The translations under genes and the position numbers were made by a program. Positions 51,045-61,095 of a stretch of DNA of 64,000 bases are shown here, in pieces. The stretch's first letter is position 1. Every line of letters begins with the position of its first letter. Under the pieces are notes generated by a model, which was not told the origin of the DNA, searched no databases, and saw only the letters and a program-made list of their open reading frames with translations. This stretch comes from CAVPHV01 sp963821095 (lineage in GTDB: Bacteria > Actinomycetota > Acidimicrobiia > Spongiisociales > UBA5794): the NCBI GenBank assembly GCA_963821095.1, contig CAWGCJ010000004.1:62001-126000 (forward strand). Direction: 5' to 3'.

Positions 51045-53355
51045 CTAGCTCAACGGGCACGGTTCCTGAGAAGTCCACTGCCGACGTCCCACGGAAACCG
51101 TGACGGGTCCCGGCTCTACCACGGAGCGCATGTCTCGGTCGACGAACCCGAGTAGGTCGGTCGGCATAAAGAATGTGAGGGTTCGGCGTTCACCTGGGTT
51201 GAGCGTTATGCGTGAGAACCCGACGAATTCGCGCACAGGCCGGGTCATCGAAGCAGCCAGCCGCCGCGCATAGATCTGGACTACCTCATCACCCGTGACG
51301 ACGCCGGTATTGGCGACGAGAACTTGGCAACGATGGTTCCGTCGGTCGGCACTTCGGTCGCCGCGAGCTTCGGCGCACTGACCTCGAACGAGGTGTAGCT
51401 GAGCCGAACCCAAATGGGTAGCGCGGAGTGCTCGCACGGTCGACATAGTCGCCTTTGAGCCGTACTCCGCCGCCGGTCGGCTTGTGACCGTGATAGATCG
51501 GGATCTGCCCGACATGGCGGGGAACGGTGATGGGCAGTTTCCGCCGGGGGAGGCGTCGCCGAACAGGGCTTCGGCGACTGCAACGCCGCCTGCTCCCGGG
51601 CAGCCAGGCATGGAGCACGGCCTGGACGCCTGAGGTGTCGGGCGACAGGGGGCGACCGCTGAGAAGCACGAGGACGACTGGGATTCCGGTGGCGAGCACC
51701 ACGTCGAGCAGTTGCTGTTGGACCCCGGGGAGGCCGAGGTCGGTTCGGTCGCGGAACTCTCCTGAGGTGGCGGCTGGGTCATCCCGGATCTGCCGCCTGC
51801 CACGACGACGGCGATGTCGGCGTCGGTGGCCACGGGCTACCGCCGCAATGCCGGCGGTTGATCGTCGGTGACGTCGCAGCCGGCGCGTACTCAACACGCA
51901 CTTCGGCGCCGGCACGGGCAGTGATGGCGTCGAGCAGCGAAGGCACGGCACAAGGTCGGCTTGGGGGACCGGGTTTGTCGGCGCCGGGCAGAAGGCATCG
52001 CCTGCGACCTGGCTTCTCCATGGTTTCCAGATTGGCGGCCTGGAGTAGTCACCGAGCAGGAAGCGGGGATCGGCCGCGGTCGGGCCGATCACGGCGATCG
52101 AACGGACCTCGGAGAGAACGGCAGCGTTGCTACCTTGTTCTCGAGGAGTACGAGGCTGCGAAGCGCCGCGCGGCGCCGCCAACGATCGATAGCCTTGGTG
52201 GGTTGGTTGCCTTCTGAGGCGACCAGTGGGTTCTCGAACAGGCCCAATGCAAACTTCTGTCGCAGCACGCGGGCCACACTTTGATCGATGGTGGATTCGT
52301 CCACCTGCCGCGTTCGATGCCCTTCGCAGGGGTGCGCCGTAGCCGGCGGTCGATGGCAGCTCAACGTCTACTCCGGCTTCGATCGCCGTTGCTGCGGCTT
52401 CTTCGAGGTCGGGTACGAGGCGGTGTGTGAAATTCGAGTTCTTCGACACCGTTGTAGTCGGACACGATCGTCCCTGAGAATCCCCAGTCGGTGCGGAGGG
52501 TGTCGACGAGAAGCTCGCGGTTGGCGATACGAGGGATCCCGTCGAGTTCGTGATACGCATGCATGAAGGAGTCGACGCCGGCGACGCGCACGGCGGCTTC
52601 GAAGGGGGGCAAGAAGACCTCGCGCAGTTCGCGAGGCCCGATGTGGGGAGGCGCCGAGTTCATGCCACCTTCGGGTACCCCGTGACCGGCGAAATGCTTG
52701 GCGGTGGCCACCACCCTCTGTGTGCGTCGCCACTCTGTAGGCCGCGGACGGTGCGCACTCCCATCGCACCAACCAGATAGGGGTCCTCGCCTACGGTTTC
52801 TTCGACTCGACCCCAGCGGGAGTCACGGCAGATGTCGAGAACCGGCGCAAGGCCTGGTGGGCACCCGCGGGCGGTTCTGCCGGGCGACCACCGCCGCAAC
52901 TTCCTGGGCAAGCGGCGGATCCCAGGTTGCGGCCATCCCGATGCCTTGGGGAAACGGGTCGCGCCCGTTGCCATGTACCCGGCCAGGCATTCCTCGTGGA
53001 CCATGGCGGGAGTGCGAGCCGTGTCGAGTCCACCAGGTAGGCCTGGGTGCGCGTTGGCGAGAGCCGCTACCTCGAGCGGAGGGAGAGCCGAGGCGCCCCC
53101 GATCCGCGAGATATGGCCGATGCCGTGCCGCAGGATGACGTCGGCGCGTTCGGGGTCGAGCCGAGGTCCGTCGAGCAGTTCGTAAACATAGGCACTGCCG
53201 AGTTGCGCCGGCTTCTCGTCGCGTGACATGCGCCCCAGAACATCTTGCACTCGCTGTTCGGTCGTGAGCGATGTATCCCGATACGGCGGTGGCGACACGG
53301 TGCTCAGCCGAGCATCTTGGCGACGGCCAAGCCCGGGATGATCTGTCGCAGACAT
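51045..53355 (-). CDS. Glycoside hydrolase family 3 (beta-glucosidase/xylosidase-like), frameshifted
   Basis: Predicted beta-glycosidase without an obvious signal peptide, so probably cytosolic. The (beta/alpha)8 domain shows VLDICRDSRWGRVEETVGED, VVATAKHFAGHGVPEGGMNS and the nucleophile region GFSGTIVSDYNGV. The second domain shows RSIAVIGPTAADPRFLLGDY-like sequence and FRDRTDLGLPGVQQQLLDVV then GIPVVLVLLSGRPLS. A C-terminal FN3-like part follows (VREFVGFSRITLNPGERRTL). Frame changes lie near 52915, 52690, 52440, 52330, 52220, 51880, 51800, 51570 and 51320. It is divergent from xylA, so xylo-oligosaccharide use is a fair inference. Confidence 0.8.
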
Positions 53356-53395
53356 GGTAGTACATGTGGTCCTCCCCAATGCGCTTTCAACCCAA

Positions 53396-53405
53396 GCTAG
53401 CTAGC
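53396..53405. promoter_or_regulatory. Palindromic element in the GH3-xylA divergent promoter region
   Basis: GCTAGCTAGC is a perfect 10-bp palindrome inside the 169-base divergent intergenic region. It could be an operator for a sugar-responsive repressor, but no regulator gene is adjacent and a single palindrome is weak evidence. Confidence 0.2.
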
Positions 53406-53524
53406 GGAGCAAGGGAGGCAGGCGTGGCCGAGGATTCCGGCCCACTGCCTGCTGGTAGCGTCGGGCCGCGCACGACGGGCAATCATCACCGTCGTCGCAC
53501 GACCGACCTACAGGGAGTGCAGCA

Positions 53525-54858
53525 ATGGCGGAGTTCTTCACCGACGTCCAGTCGCCCATCAAGTACGAGGGACCGGACACGACGAACGAGTTGGCGTACC
53601 GGTACTACGACCCGGACCGCATCGTTCTCGGCAAGCGGATGGAGGACCAACTCCGGATGGCCGTGTGCTACTGGCATTCGTTTGCGTGGCCGGGCAACGA
53701 CGTATTCGGATCGGGCACGTTCGACCGGCCATGGATGGATGCGGCGATGGACCCGATGGCGGCGGCGCGAATGAAGATGGATGCCGCCTTCGAGTTCTTC
53801 TTCAAGCTCGGGCTTCCCTTCTACTGCTTCCACGACGTCGACATTGCCCCCGAGGGCGACACCTACGCCGAGACCAAAGCCAACTTCGAGGCGATGGTCG
53901 ACTACGCCGAGACCAAGATGGCCGAGACCGGGGTCAAGCTGCTGTGGGGAACCGCCAACGTCTTCAGTCATCCCCGCTTCGCCGCCGGCGCATCGACCAA
54001 CCCGGACCCCGAGGCCTTCGCCTATGCCGCCGCTCAGGTCCGTAACGCCATGGATGCCACCAACCGCCTCGGTGGCGCCAACTACGTGCTGTGGGGCGGC
54101 CGGGAGGGCTACGACACCCTGCTCAACACCCGGATGAAGCACGAGTCGGATCAGTTGGCCCGGTTCTTGCACATGGTCGTCGAGCACAAGCGAAGCATCG
54201 GCTTCAACGGCATGCTGCTGATCGAGCCCAAGCCGCAGGAACCGACCAAGCACCAGTACGACTACGACTCGGCCACCGTCCACGGGTTCCTCGAGCGCTA
54301 CGACCTGCTCGGCGAATTGTTCGTCAACATCGAGGTCAACCACGCCACCCTGGCCGGCCACAGCTTCCACCACGAGGTTGCCTACGCCGTGGACAACGGC
54401 ACCTTCGGCAGCATCGACGCCAACCGGGGCGACCCCCAGAACGGTTGGGACACCGACCAGTTCCCCAACTCGGTCGAAGAGATGACGCTCGCCACCTACG
54501 AGATCATGCGCGGCGGCGGCTTCACCTCCGGCGGCTTCAACTTCGACACGAAGCTGCGGCGCCAGAGCATGGATCGCACCGATCTCTTCCACGGGCACAT
54601 CGGGGCGGTCGACACCGTTGCCCAGTCGCTGCTGGTCGCGGCCCAGTTGCTCGAGGATGGAGCGCTCGAGGCTGCCCGTGACGCTCGGTATGCCGGCTGG
54701 GAAGGGGCAGTTGGGAACCGACATCCTCGCCGGCAACCTGTCGCTGGCTGATCTGGAGGCGCGGGTGGTCTCCGGCGAGATCGACCCGACTCCGGTTTCC
54801 GGGTGGCCAGGAGCGCCTGGAGAACCTCATCAATCGCACCCTGTGGCGGACGGTGTAG
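53525..54858 (+). CDS. xylA: Xylose isomerase
   Basis: Converts D-xylose to D-xylulose (also glucose to fructose) with divalent metals in the cytoplasm. The main frame covers about 390 residues with the catalytic-His region FYCFHDVDIAPEGDTYAETK. Metal-ligand regions are MLLIEPKPQEPTKHQYDYD, NIEVNHATLAGHSFHHEV and GSIDANRGDPQNGWDTDQFP. After frame changes near 54705 and 54805 the C-terminus reads LGTDILAGNLSLADLEARVV, then RLENLINRTLWRTV and TAG at 54856. Corrected length is about 444 residues, as in class II enzymes. An FGGY kinase of xylulokinase type is at 63.1 kb, not adjacent. Confidence 0.93.
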
Positions 54859-54883
54859 ACAGCTCGGGCTTGATCCGACGGAG

Positions 54884-54902
54884 ATCACCCCTTCTGGGTG
54901 AT
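54884..54902 (+). terminator. Terminator hairpin after xylA
   Basis: ATCACCC, 5-base loop, GGGTGAT, then GTTTCT. It lies 25 bases beyond the corrected xylA stop. Confidence 0.6.
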
Positions 54903-55046
54903 GTTTCTGCGACGGTGCTCTCGTATGCTGGATCCTACGAGTACGACATGGCTGCTCGCTCCGGCCTTCTGCCTATCGCTTAGGCTATGGCTCCACACGA
55001 ACGACGATTCGGTAGGTAAACGGCCGATGAGGCGAAGGGAGACACG

Positions 55047-57047
55047 ATGAATTCCACGGTTGTCGGGGTAGCCGTCAACGTTGCTGACTGGCTCAATCCC
55101 ATCACCAACAGCCCATCGGCGCCGCTCAAAACGGACGCCTTCATCAGCTCGTTTGGCCCATCGCTGATGCCGCGCGCCACGATGCACCAGGCTATGGCGG
55201 GGGCGCTTTCGGTCCTTGCCGCCGACCTCGTGGTGTCCGCGGTCGACGCTGCGGTGCGACGCATCGTGCCGGAGACGGCCCCAGCGACGGTGCGGTTCGG
55301 AACGCGGGCGGCGTTGGCCGCCGCAGGTATGGCGGTGAGCCGGATTCCCGAGACGGACGACGAATCTACCGCAAGGGCATCAGTCCGCAGTGCCGGGCGT
55401 TTGGCTGCGGCCGGCGCCATTGGCGGCATCATCTACGAGGCCGCGAATGAGGTGAAGAGCAAGTATCCCCCAAAGTCGGCAATGCGTCCGATCATCACCA
55501 GCAGTGCCAGCTTCGCCGGCGCGATGGTGTACAGCAGGAAGCTGTTGTCTCACCGGCAGGCTGTGATCCAGCGCTGGACGGACGATGATAAGCCGGCAAC
55601 CGTGACCGGTTCGGTTGCTTTGGGGGCGGCAGTGGCATCGGGTGGTCGCGGCATCGGTCGAACGTTCCTCGCCTCGCGTCGCTCGATGGCAGCCTTCTTT
55701 GGTCCCGGGACGCTTCAAGCACAGTTCGGCAAGACGCTCAACTCGGCAGTGTGGGCGGCCGGCGCGGTAACCCTGTACTACACAGGCGTTGGGCTCATCG
55801 CCCGCACCAATGAGAAAGTCGAACCGGCGTACTCGACGCCGCCCGACAATGAGTATGTGTCCGGTGGGCCGAACAGTGTTTCCCCTTTCGACGAGCTGGG
55901 TCTGCAGGGCCGGCGGTTCGTCACCGACGTTGTCACCCCCGACCTGATCGAGTCGACCTTGGGAGAGAAAGCTGTCGCTCATCCGATCCGGGCCTACGTC
56001 GGGGTCAACAGCGAACCACTCTATCCGTCGGGTCGCTCCGAGATGATGCTCGACGAGCTGGAGCGCCTCGGCGCTTTCAATCGCAGGTACCTGCTCCTGA
56101 TCTCCCCAACCGGAACCGGCTGGGTCGACCAGACGATGATCGAGGCCGCTGAGATCCTCACTCGCGGCGACATCGCCACCGCCTGCATCCAATACGGGCG
56201 GGGCCCCTCGTTCCTCGAAGTCCAGAAGGTCCATCTGGGCAGGTCCCAGTTCCGCGGCTTGCTGTGGGGCGTTCGGGCGCGGCTCCGGGCCGTACCTGAG
56301 GACGAGCGCCCCACCGTGCTCGTCTTCGGTGAAAGCCTGGGTGCGTGGTCATCGTCGGACGTGATGATGCATCAGGGCATCGAAGGGTTCGATCACTATG
56401 CCATTGATCGGGCGTTGTGGTTCGGGCTCCCCGGCTTGGCCAAGTGGTCGAAGACGGGGATGGCCCAAGGCTCTAGTGATCTCGTCCCTGAAGGCACGCT
56501 CGCGGCGTTCGACAATTTCGATCAGTACCAGGAACTGTCGGAAGATGAGCAGGAGAAGCTGCGCGCCGTCGTGGTCGACCACGACAACGACCCGATTGCA
56601 CAGATGTCGGTCCGTTGGGCCGTCAAGGAACCGCCGTGGTTGGCCGGCTCGGACCGGGGCAGGAACGTACCCGAGGGGATGACCTGGTCTCCAATCATCA
56701 CGTTCGTCCAGATCGTGGTTGATGCCATGAACGCCATGCGGGTCGTTCCCGGCCACTTCAAGAGCTTCGGCCACGACTACCGGGCCGACACGCCGACCTT
56801 CGTCCATGCCGCGTATCGCCTCGATCCGGCCACCGATGAGCAGATGACGGCTGTCTACGACACGCTGCGCCAACTCGAGGTCGAGCGTGGCGAGCGGATC
56901 AAGGCTTCGAAGGAGCAGGAAGCGGCCGGGAAGAAGAAGGCGGAACGTACCAAGCGGCGGATCTGGCTGCGAGATCGTACGCCGGAGGATGCCGCTGAGC
57001 CGGCGATTGCCGCTACCCCGGGAGACGCACCTGCGGAGATGCAGTAG
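55047..57047 (+). CDS. Abhydrolase_9-type membrane alpha/beta hydrolase
   Basis: An intact 666-residue protein. ATG 55047 follows GAAGGGAG. The N-terminal part of about 250 residues has several moderately hydrophobic helices (MHQAMAGALSVLAADLVVSA, SAVWAAGAVTLYYTGVGLIA). The C-terminal catalytic domain has the nucleophile elbow VLVFGESLGAWSSSD near residue 430, the Asp region RAVVVDHDNDPIA and a candidate His in VPGHFKSFGHDYRADTPTF. This matches actinobacterial Abhydrolase_9 proteins, which are thought to be esterases. The tail is Lys/Arg-rich. The substrate is unknown. Confidence 0.85.
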   Translation: MNSTVVGVAVNVADWLNPITNSPSAPLKTDAFISSFGPSLMPRATMHQAMAGALSVLAADLVVSAVDAAVRRIVPETAPATVRFGTRAALAAAGMAVSRIPETDDESTARASVRSAGRLAAAGAIGGIIYEAANEVKSKYPPKSAMRPIITSSASFAGAMVYSRKLLSHRQAVIQRWTDDDKPATVTGSVALGAAVASGGRGIGRTFLASRRSMAAFFGPGTLQAQFGKTLNSAVWAAGAVTLYYTGVGLIARTNEKVEPAYSTPPDNEYVSGGPNSVSPFDELGLQGRRFVTDVVTPDLIESTLGEKAVAHPIRAYVGVNSEPLYPSGRSEMMLDELERLGAFNRRYLLLISPTGTGWVDQTMIEAAEILTRGDIATACIQYGRGPSFLEVQKVHLGRSQFRGLLWGVRARLRAVPEDERPTVLVFGESLGAWSSSDVMMHQGIEGFDHYAIDRALWFGLPGLAKWSKTGMAQGSSDLVPEGTLAAFDNFDQYQELSEDEQEKLRAVVVDHDNDPIAQMSVRWAVKEPPWLAGSDRGRNVPEGMTWSPIITFVQIVVDAMNAMRVVPGHFKSFGHDYRADTPTFVHAAYRLDPATDEQMTAVYDTLRQLEVERGERIKASKEQEAAGKKKAERTKRRIWLRDRTPEDAAEPAIAATPGDAPAEMQ

Positions 57048-57067
57048 CGAGGCCCAAGGCGATGGAA

Positions 57068-57100
57068 GGAGCGGGCGTCGCGGACAGCGGCGCCCGCTCC
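57068..57100 (+). terminator. Terminator hairpin after the Abhydrolase_9 gene
   Basis: Perfect 10-bp stem GGAGCGGGCG (57068-57077) and CGCCCGCTCC (57091-57100), 13-base loop, 21 bases after the stop codon. Confidence 0.6.
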
Positions 57101-57138
57101 TCGCTGTTCCAACGGTTCTGGCGAGGTTCAGGTGTCCC

Positions 57139-57270
57139 TGCTTCTGACCCCGCCGCCACGCCGGAATGGCGAGGGCGCAAGGCCCGAGGGAGGGTCGCAT
57201 TTCCGGCGTGGCGCGGGTGCTGTTTCTGACGCCTCAGCCACGCAAGAGGCGAGGCGCCAGAGTGCTCGAT
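57139..57270. repeat. Hairpin-rich imperfect repeat in an intergenic region
   Basis: This lies in the 354-base gap 57048-57401. Arms CCACGCCGGAATG (57156-57168) and CATTTCCGGCGTGG (57198-57211) can pair with one bulged base. A direct repeat of about 24 bases (CTGCTTCTGACCCC... at 57139; CTGTTTCTGACGCC... at 57220) recurs after 81 bases. No gene is seen. The structure resembles REP-like or MITE-like intergenic elements. Only one copy is present in the window. Confidence 0.4.
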
Positions 57271-57314
57271 GCCACCGGCTGCCCAAGGTGTCTGGCATCT
57301 TGTTCCACCAACCA

Positions 57315-57332
57315 ACACCCGAATCGGGTGGT
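57315..57332 (+). promoter_or_regulatory. Hairpin element 87 bases before the lipoprotein start
   Basis: ACACCCGAATCGGGTGGT can fold as CACCCG/CGGGTG with a 3-base loop. A copy matching at 16 of 18 positions lies at 57862-57879, almost exactly as far upstream (88 bases) of the next gene. It is probably an operator or alternative promoter element. Confidence 0.4.
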
Positions 57333-57401
57333 ACCCCGGCCGACCGCCGGCCATACGGTGCAGCCAACAAAGCGACTTAGCGACAAAGAGGAGATGGGAA
57401 C

Positions 57402-57854
57402 ATGAACCGATGGGCTCGGATCGCCATCGCGACGGTGATGCTGATCGCCGTCGCGGGATTGGTGACGGCATGCAGCGGTGACGGTTCCAACGTCAGCCTG
57501 ACCGTTACGACGGCCGACGGCGGCAACGGTGGAGGGGACGGCGGCGGCAGCGACACCACCGAGGCCCCGGCGACCACGGAGGCTCCGGCAACGACGAGCG
57601 CCCCGGCGACCTCCCAGGCCCCTTCGGGAGGCAGCGAGTCGGGCGATTCCGCAGCGAGCGGTACGACCGATGACAGTTCGAGCTCGAACGTCTGGCTGTT
57701 TGTGATCATCGGTCTGGTGATCGTTGGCCTCATCGCCTGGTTGGTCAGCCGCGGTAGTTCAACTCAAACCGTGACCGAGACGCCCGCACCGACAACAACA
57801 ACGCCACCCCCGCCCCCTCCGGCGGACTCGACTGACGGGGGCGTCGATCAGTAA
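57402..57854 (+). CDS. Lipoprotein with low-complexity linker and transmembrane helix
   Basis: 150 residues, intact. The leader IATVMLIAVAGLVTACSG fits a lipobox. A Gly/Ser/Thr/Ala-rich linker with TTEAPATTEAPATTSAPATS follows, then a helix (WLFVIIGLVIVGLIAWLVSR) and a Pro/Thr-rich tail. ATG 57402 follows GAGGAGATGG. No domain is recognisable. It belongs to a set of small envelope and stress-type genes sharing an upstream hairpin element with the next gene. Confidence 0.7.
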   Translation: MNRWARIAIATVMLIAVAGLVTACSGDGSNVSLTVTTADGGNGGGDGGGSDTTEAPATTEAPATTSAPATSQAPSGGSESGDSAASGTTDDSSSSNVWLFVIIGLVIVGLIAWLVSRGSSTQTVTETPAPTTTTPPPPPPADSTDGGVDQ

Positions 57855-57861
57855 GCACCCG

Positions 57862-57879
57862 ACACCCGTTTCGGGTGGT
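57862..57879 (+). promoter_or_regulatory. Hairpin element 88 bases before the DUF7144-like gene
   Basis: ACACCCGTTTCGGGTGGT: second copy of the element at 57315-57332. It lies 8 bases after the lipoprotein stop, so it could also help terminate that transcript. Confidence 0.4.
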
Positions 57880-57949
57880 CACCGAACGGTCGTATGCGCG
57901 AGAATGGTCCAGACTTGGACGGACGCGAGATAGAAGGAGAAGGAAGACA

Positions 57950-58346
57950 ATGACTTCACGACCGAGTGGATGGGCCATCGGATGGACCACCTTTGCCGGC
58001 GTCATGATGATCATGGCCGGGATCTGGTGGATCATCGCCGGCCTCGTAGCGATCTTCAACAGCGACTTCTACGTCGTTGGGCAGGAGTACATCTTCCAGT
58101 TCGATGCAACCTCATGGGGTTGGATCCACCTCATTCTTGGGCGTCGTCGTGCTGTTCGCCGGCTTTGGGCTTTTCCAGGCAGCAGTGTGGGCTCGCACCG
58201 TTGGTGTGATCATCGCCGTGCTGCAGGGCCTGGTTGGGTTCGCATGGCTGCCGTGGTACCCCATCTGGGGAATCATCTTCATCGCCGTCTCGATCGCAAT
58301 TATCTGGGCTCTGACGGCGCACGGAGACGACATCGTCGAGCCGTAG
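57950..58346 (+). CDS. DUF7144-like four-helix membrane protein
   Basis: ATG 57950 follows GAAGGAGAAGGAAG. Four membrane helices are visible: TTFAGVMMIMAGIWWIIAGL, a WGWIHLILGVVVLFAGFGLF stretch spanning one frame change near 58140, RTVGVIIAVLQGLVGFAWLP and WGIIFIAVSIAIIWALTAHG. About 131 residues. The conserved start 'SGWAIGWTTFAGVMM' is typical of an actinobacterial family of unknown function. Probably expressed under stress, judging by family neighbours only. Confidence 0.8.
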
Positions 58347-58392
58347 CCGGAAGTACTGACGGAGAGGGCTCTGGGACTAGGGGAGGACGTTC

Positions 58393-59760
58393 ATGTCGAA
58401 GAAGACACCAGCTGACCGGAAGAAGAAGGGGAAGGCGATCCGCAAGACCGTCCCCCGATCGAGTCACGCCGATTGGTCGCCGCCGGCCGATCGGCCCGAC
58501 CCGGTCGATCTGATCACCGGTCAGGACAAAGAACGACTCCAGTGGCTGGTTCCGATTCGCCACAGCCGAATGGCGGTGTCCGCGTTCACTTTCTATCGCG
58601 GCGCCGCCAAAGTCATGGCCGCAGATCTCGCCGGGACCCCTGCAACGGGGCTCTCGGCGCAGATCTGCGGCGATGCCCACCTCTCGAACTTCGGATCCTT
58701 TGCTTCTCCGGAACGGGAGCAACTCTTCGACATCAACGATTTTGATGAGACGTTGCCCGGACCGTGGGAGTGGGACCTGAAGCGCTTGGCCACGAGCTTC
58801 GTTCTGGCCGGGCACGACAATGACTTCAAACAGACCGACATCACCCCCATCGTGACTCAGTCCGTGGCGTCCTACCGTCAGGCGATGGCGAGGTTCGCCA
58901 CGGCGGGGACGATGGACACCTGGTACGCCCACATATCGGTGCAGCAGATCGCCGACGCCCTTCCCAAGGCGAAGGACCGTAAGCTAGTCACCAAGTCGGC
59001 GGCCAAGGCGCGGTCGAAGGACAGCCTCAAGGCAGAGTCGAAGCTGACCCATGAGGTCGACGGGGAACTCAGGATCAAGAGCCAGCCGCCCTTGCTCATC
59101 CCACTGCGCGATGTCGAAGATCAGGATGACGCCAAGAGCCTCCGCAAGGACGTCGAGCAATCACTCAGCGGCTACCGGTCGACGCTCACGGATAATCGGA
59201 AGCACTTGCTCGACCAATTCCACATCGTCGATATCGCGTTGAAGGTGGTCGGCGTCGGAAGCGTGGGGACACGTTGCATGATCGTGCTGTTCGCCGGCAA
59301 GGACGACGGCGACCCCTTGTTCCTGCAGATCAAGGAGGCGACGGACGCAGTGGTCGAGGACTACCTGCCGAAGAGCACCTATCCCCTTCATGGGCAACGA
59401 GTGGTCGAGGGGCAACGCCTGATGCAGGCCTACGGCGACATCTTCCTCGGCTGGTCGGTCAAGTCATCCGGGCACCAGTACTACATGGCGACAGTTCCAC
59501 GACATGAAGGGGTCGGCTGATGTGGCGGCGATGAATCCACGGCGGATGGGCGGTACGCCAAGATCTGTGGAGCGGCGCTGGCGCATGCCCATGCCAGGTC
59601 GGGTGACTCGATCGCGATCGCCGGATACCTCGGCAGCGGTGACACATTCGACCGAGCCGTCACCAAGTTTGCGTTCGCCTACGCCGATCAGAACCAGCAG
59701 GACTACGAGACGTTCAAGGCCGCCATCGCCACCGGCAAGATCAAGGCCAAGGACGGCTAG
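58393..59760 (+). CDS. DUF2252 family protein
   Basis: Kinase-fold-like protein of unknown activity. The first 370 residues are one frame: RHSRMAVSAFTFYRGAAKVM, ICGDAHLSNFGSFASPEREQ then LFDINDFDETLPGPWEWDLK, the conserved DUF2252 core with GDAH and DFDE motifs. Two frame changes (near 59495 and 59560) lead to AKICGAALAHAHARSGDSIA, then FDRAVTKFAFAYADQNQQDY. Corrected length is about 455 residues, as usual. ATG 58393 follows GGGGAGG. The stop TAG shares bases with the convergent AI-2E gene stop. Confidence 0.88.
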
Positions 59761-61022
59761 CTGGCGTCGCCCCCGTCTTTGTGGCGGCGGAACCGGCTCT
59801 TCGACTTGCGTTCTGCCTTACGCTCTTGCACCTCGTCTTCGTCGACTTCGTAGCGCGAGTGGTAGACCACGTCATAGCTCTTGGTGTAGTTCGACGCCAT
59901 AGCGGTGATCAGGGCTGCGATCGGGAGCGACATGAAGGCGCCCATCGGCCCCGCAATGGCGCCACCGGCTAGCGCCGCCCCAAAGGCAACGCCTCCGTTG
60001 AGGGTCATCGTTTTGGCGCTCAGCCGTGGGCTGAGCCAGTAGTTCTCGATCTGCTGATAGATCAGCACCCAAACGAGCAGGATGAACGCCGCAGTCCAAC
60101 CCTGCACCGGGATCGTGACCAGGATCGGGACCGCCGATCCGATATAGGTGCCGATGGCAGGGATGAACGTTGCGACGAACGCCTCAAAGATCGACAGCGG
60201 CAGCGAGAGCGCTGTCGGCATGCCGATCAGCAACATCGCGAAGAAGAAGAGCGATCCGTTGATGAGCATGATCAGCATTCGGGAGTAGAAGTACCCGCCG
60301 GTTTGCGCGATCGCCTCGTCCCAGGTCCATCCCAGCCGCTCCTGATTCGCGGGATTCATTCGCGACAGGAACAGTCTCTGGATCCGGGGGGCGTCGGCGG
60401 CGAAGTAGAACGTGAACATGGCGATCGTTGCCAGGTTGAAGATGAGCGAGACCGTGGTGGTGGCGAGGCCGGTGGCAGCACCGAGAATCTCGTCGCTCCA
60501 TTCGGCGATGGCGTTGGTGGCCCCGGCGGCAACATCGTCGCCGGTGCTCTGCTCCCAAAGATCGATACCGAGCGTTTCCTCGGCCCAGGCGTCGATGCTG
60601 TTGAGCCAATCGGGAAGGCTGCCCCTGATCGCGTCGGCGAACTGCACGATGGCGGGGATCAAGACCATGGTGAGCAGCGCCATGAAGATCATTCCGGCGA
60701 GGTAGATGAAGCCGACCGCGGCGCCTCGCTTCCAGCCCCGATTCTCGTGCAGCCAATTGACGCCCGGAATGAGGGCAATACCAAAGAAGAACGAGATGAC
60801 GATCATCGACAGGAGGGAGCGGGCTTGGCCCGCCATCCAGATCAGAACGATGGTGAGCAGGACGTAGAGGATGACCCGCCAGATCGACCATCGAATCAGC
60901 GGTTTGGCCCAGTCCGGGGCGTTGCCGATTGTACTGGGTCGTATGAGCGGCCCCTCAGCAGGTGCCTCGCTCGAATCGCTTTGATCCGAGGTTTCCTGGG
61001 TGGGTGTGTCGCTGGTGCTCAC
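59757..61022 (-). CDS. AI-2E family transporter
   Basis: Polytopic membrane protein of the AI-2E transporter/UPF0118 family. GTG 61022 follows a perfect AGGAGGT at 7 bases, so longer starts are rejected. Intact, 421 residues with about eight helices: VLLTIVLIWMAGQARSLLSM, FFFGIALIPGVNWLHENRGW, VSLIFNLATIAMFTFYFAAD and FILLVWVLIYQQIENYWLSP. The typical late motif is MTLNGGVAFGAALAGGAIAG then PMGAFMSLPIAALI. An acidic N-terminus and a Lys/Arg-rich C-terminus flank the core. Substrates range from autoinducer to Na+/H+; unassigned here. Confidence 0.9.
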   Translation of the reverse strand: MSTSDTPTQETSDQSDSSEAPAEGPLIRPSTIGNAPDWAKPLIRWSIWRVILYVLLTIVLIWMAGQARSLLSMIVISFFFGIALIPGVNWLHENRGWKRGAAVGFIYLAGMIFMALLTMVLIPAIVQFADAIRGSLPDWLNSIDAWAEETLGIDLWEQSTGDDVAAGATNAIAEWSDEILGAATGLATTTVSLIFNLATIAMFTFYFAADAPRIQRLFLSRMNPANQERLGWTWDEAIAQTGGYFYSRMLIMLINGSLFFFAMLLIGMPTALSLPLSIFEAFVATFIPAIGTYIGSAVPILVTIPVQGWTAAFILLVWVLIYQQIENYWLSPRLSAKTMTLNGGVAFGAALAGGAIAGPMGAFMSLPIAALITAMASNYTKSYDVVYHSRYEVDEDEVQERKAERKSKSRFRRHKDGGDAS

Positions 61023-61095
61023 GATGGTTACCTCCTGCGGCGAGAGTAGATGCCGCACTCCACACCGCGGTGGCACTCTCCTGGCCGGCTCGCGA

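Noticed and set aside
53486..54736. 416-codon minus-strand open frame opposite xylA
   Set aside because: Shadow of xylose isomerase; the Gly/Val/His composition mirrors the coding strand.
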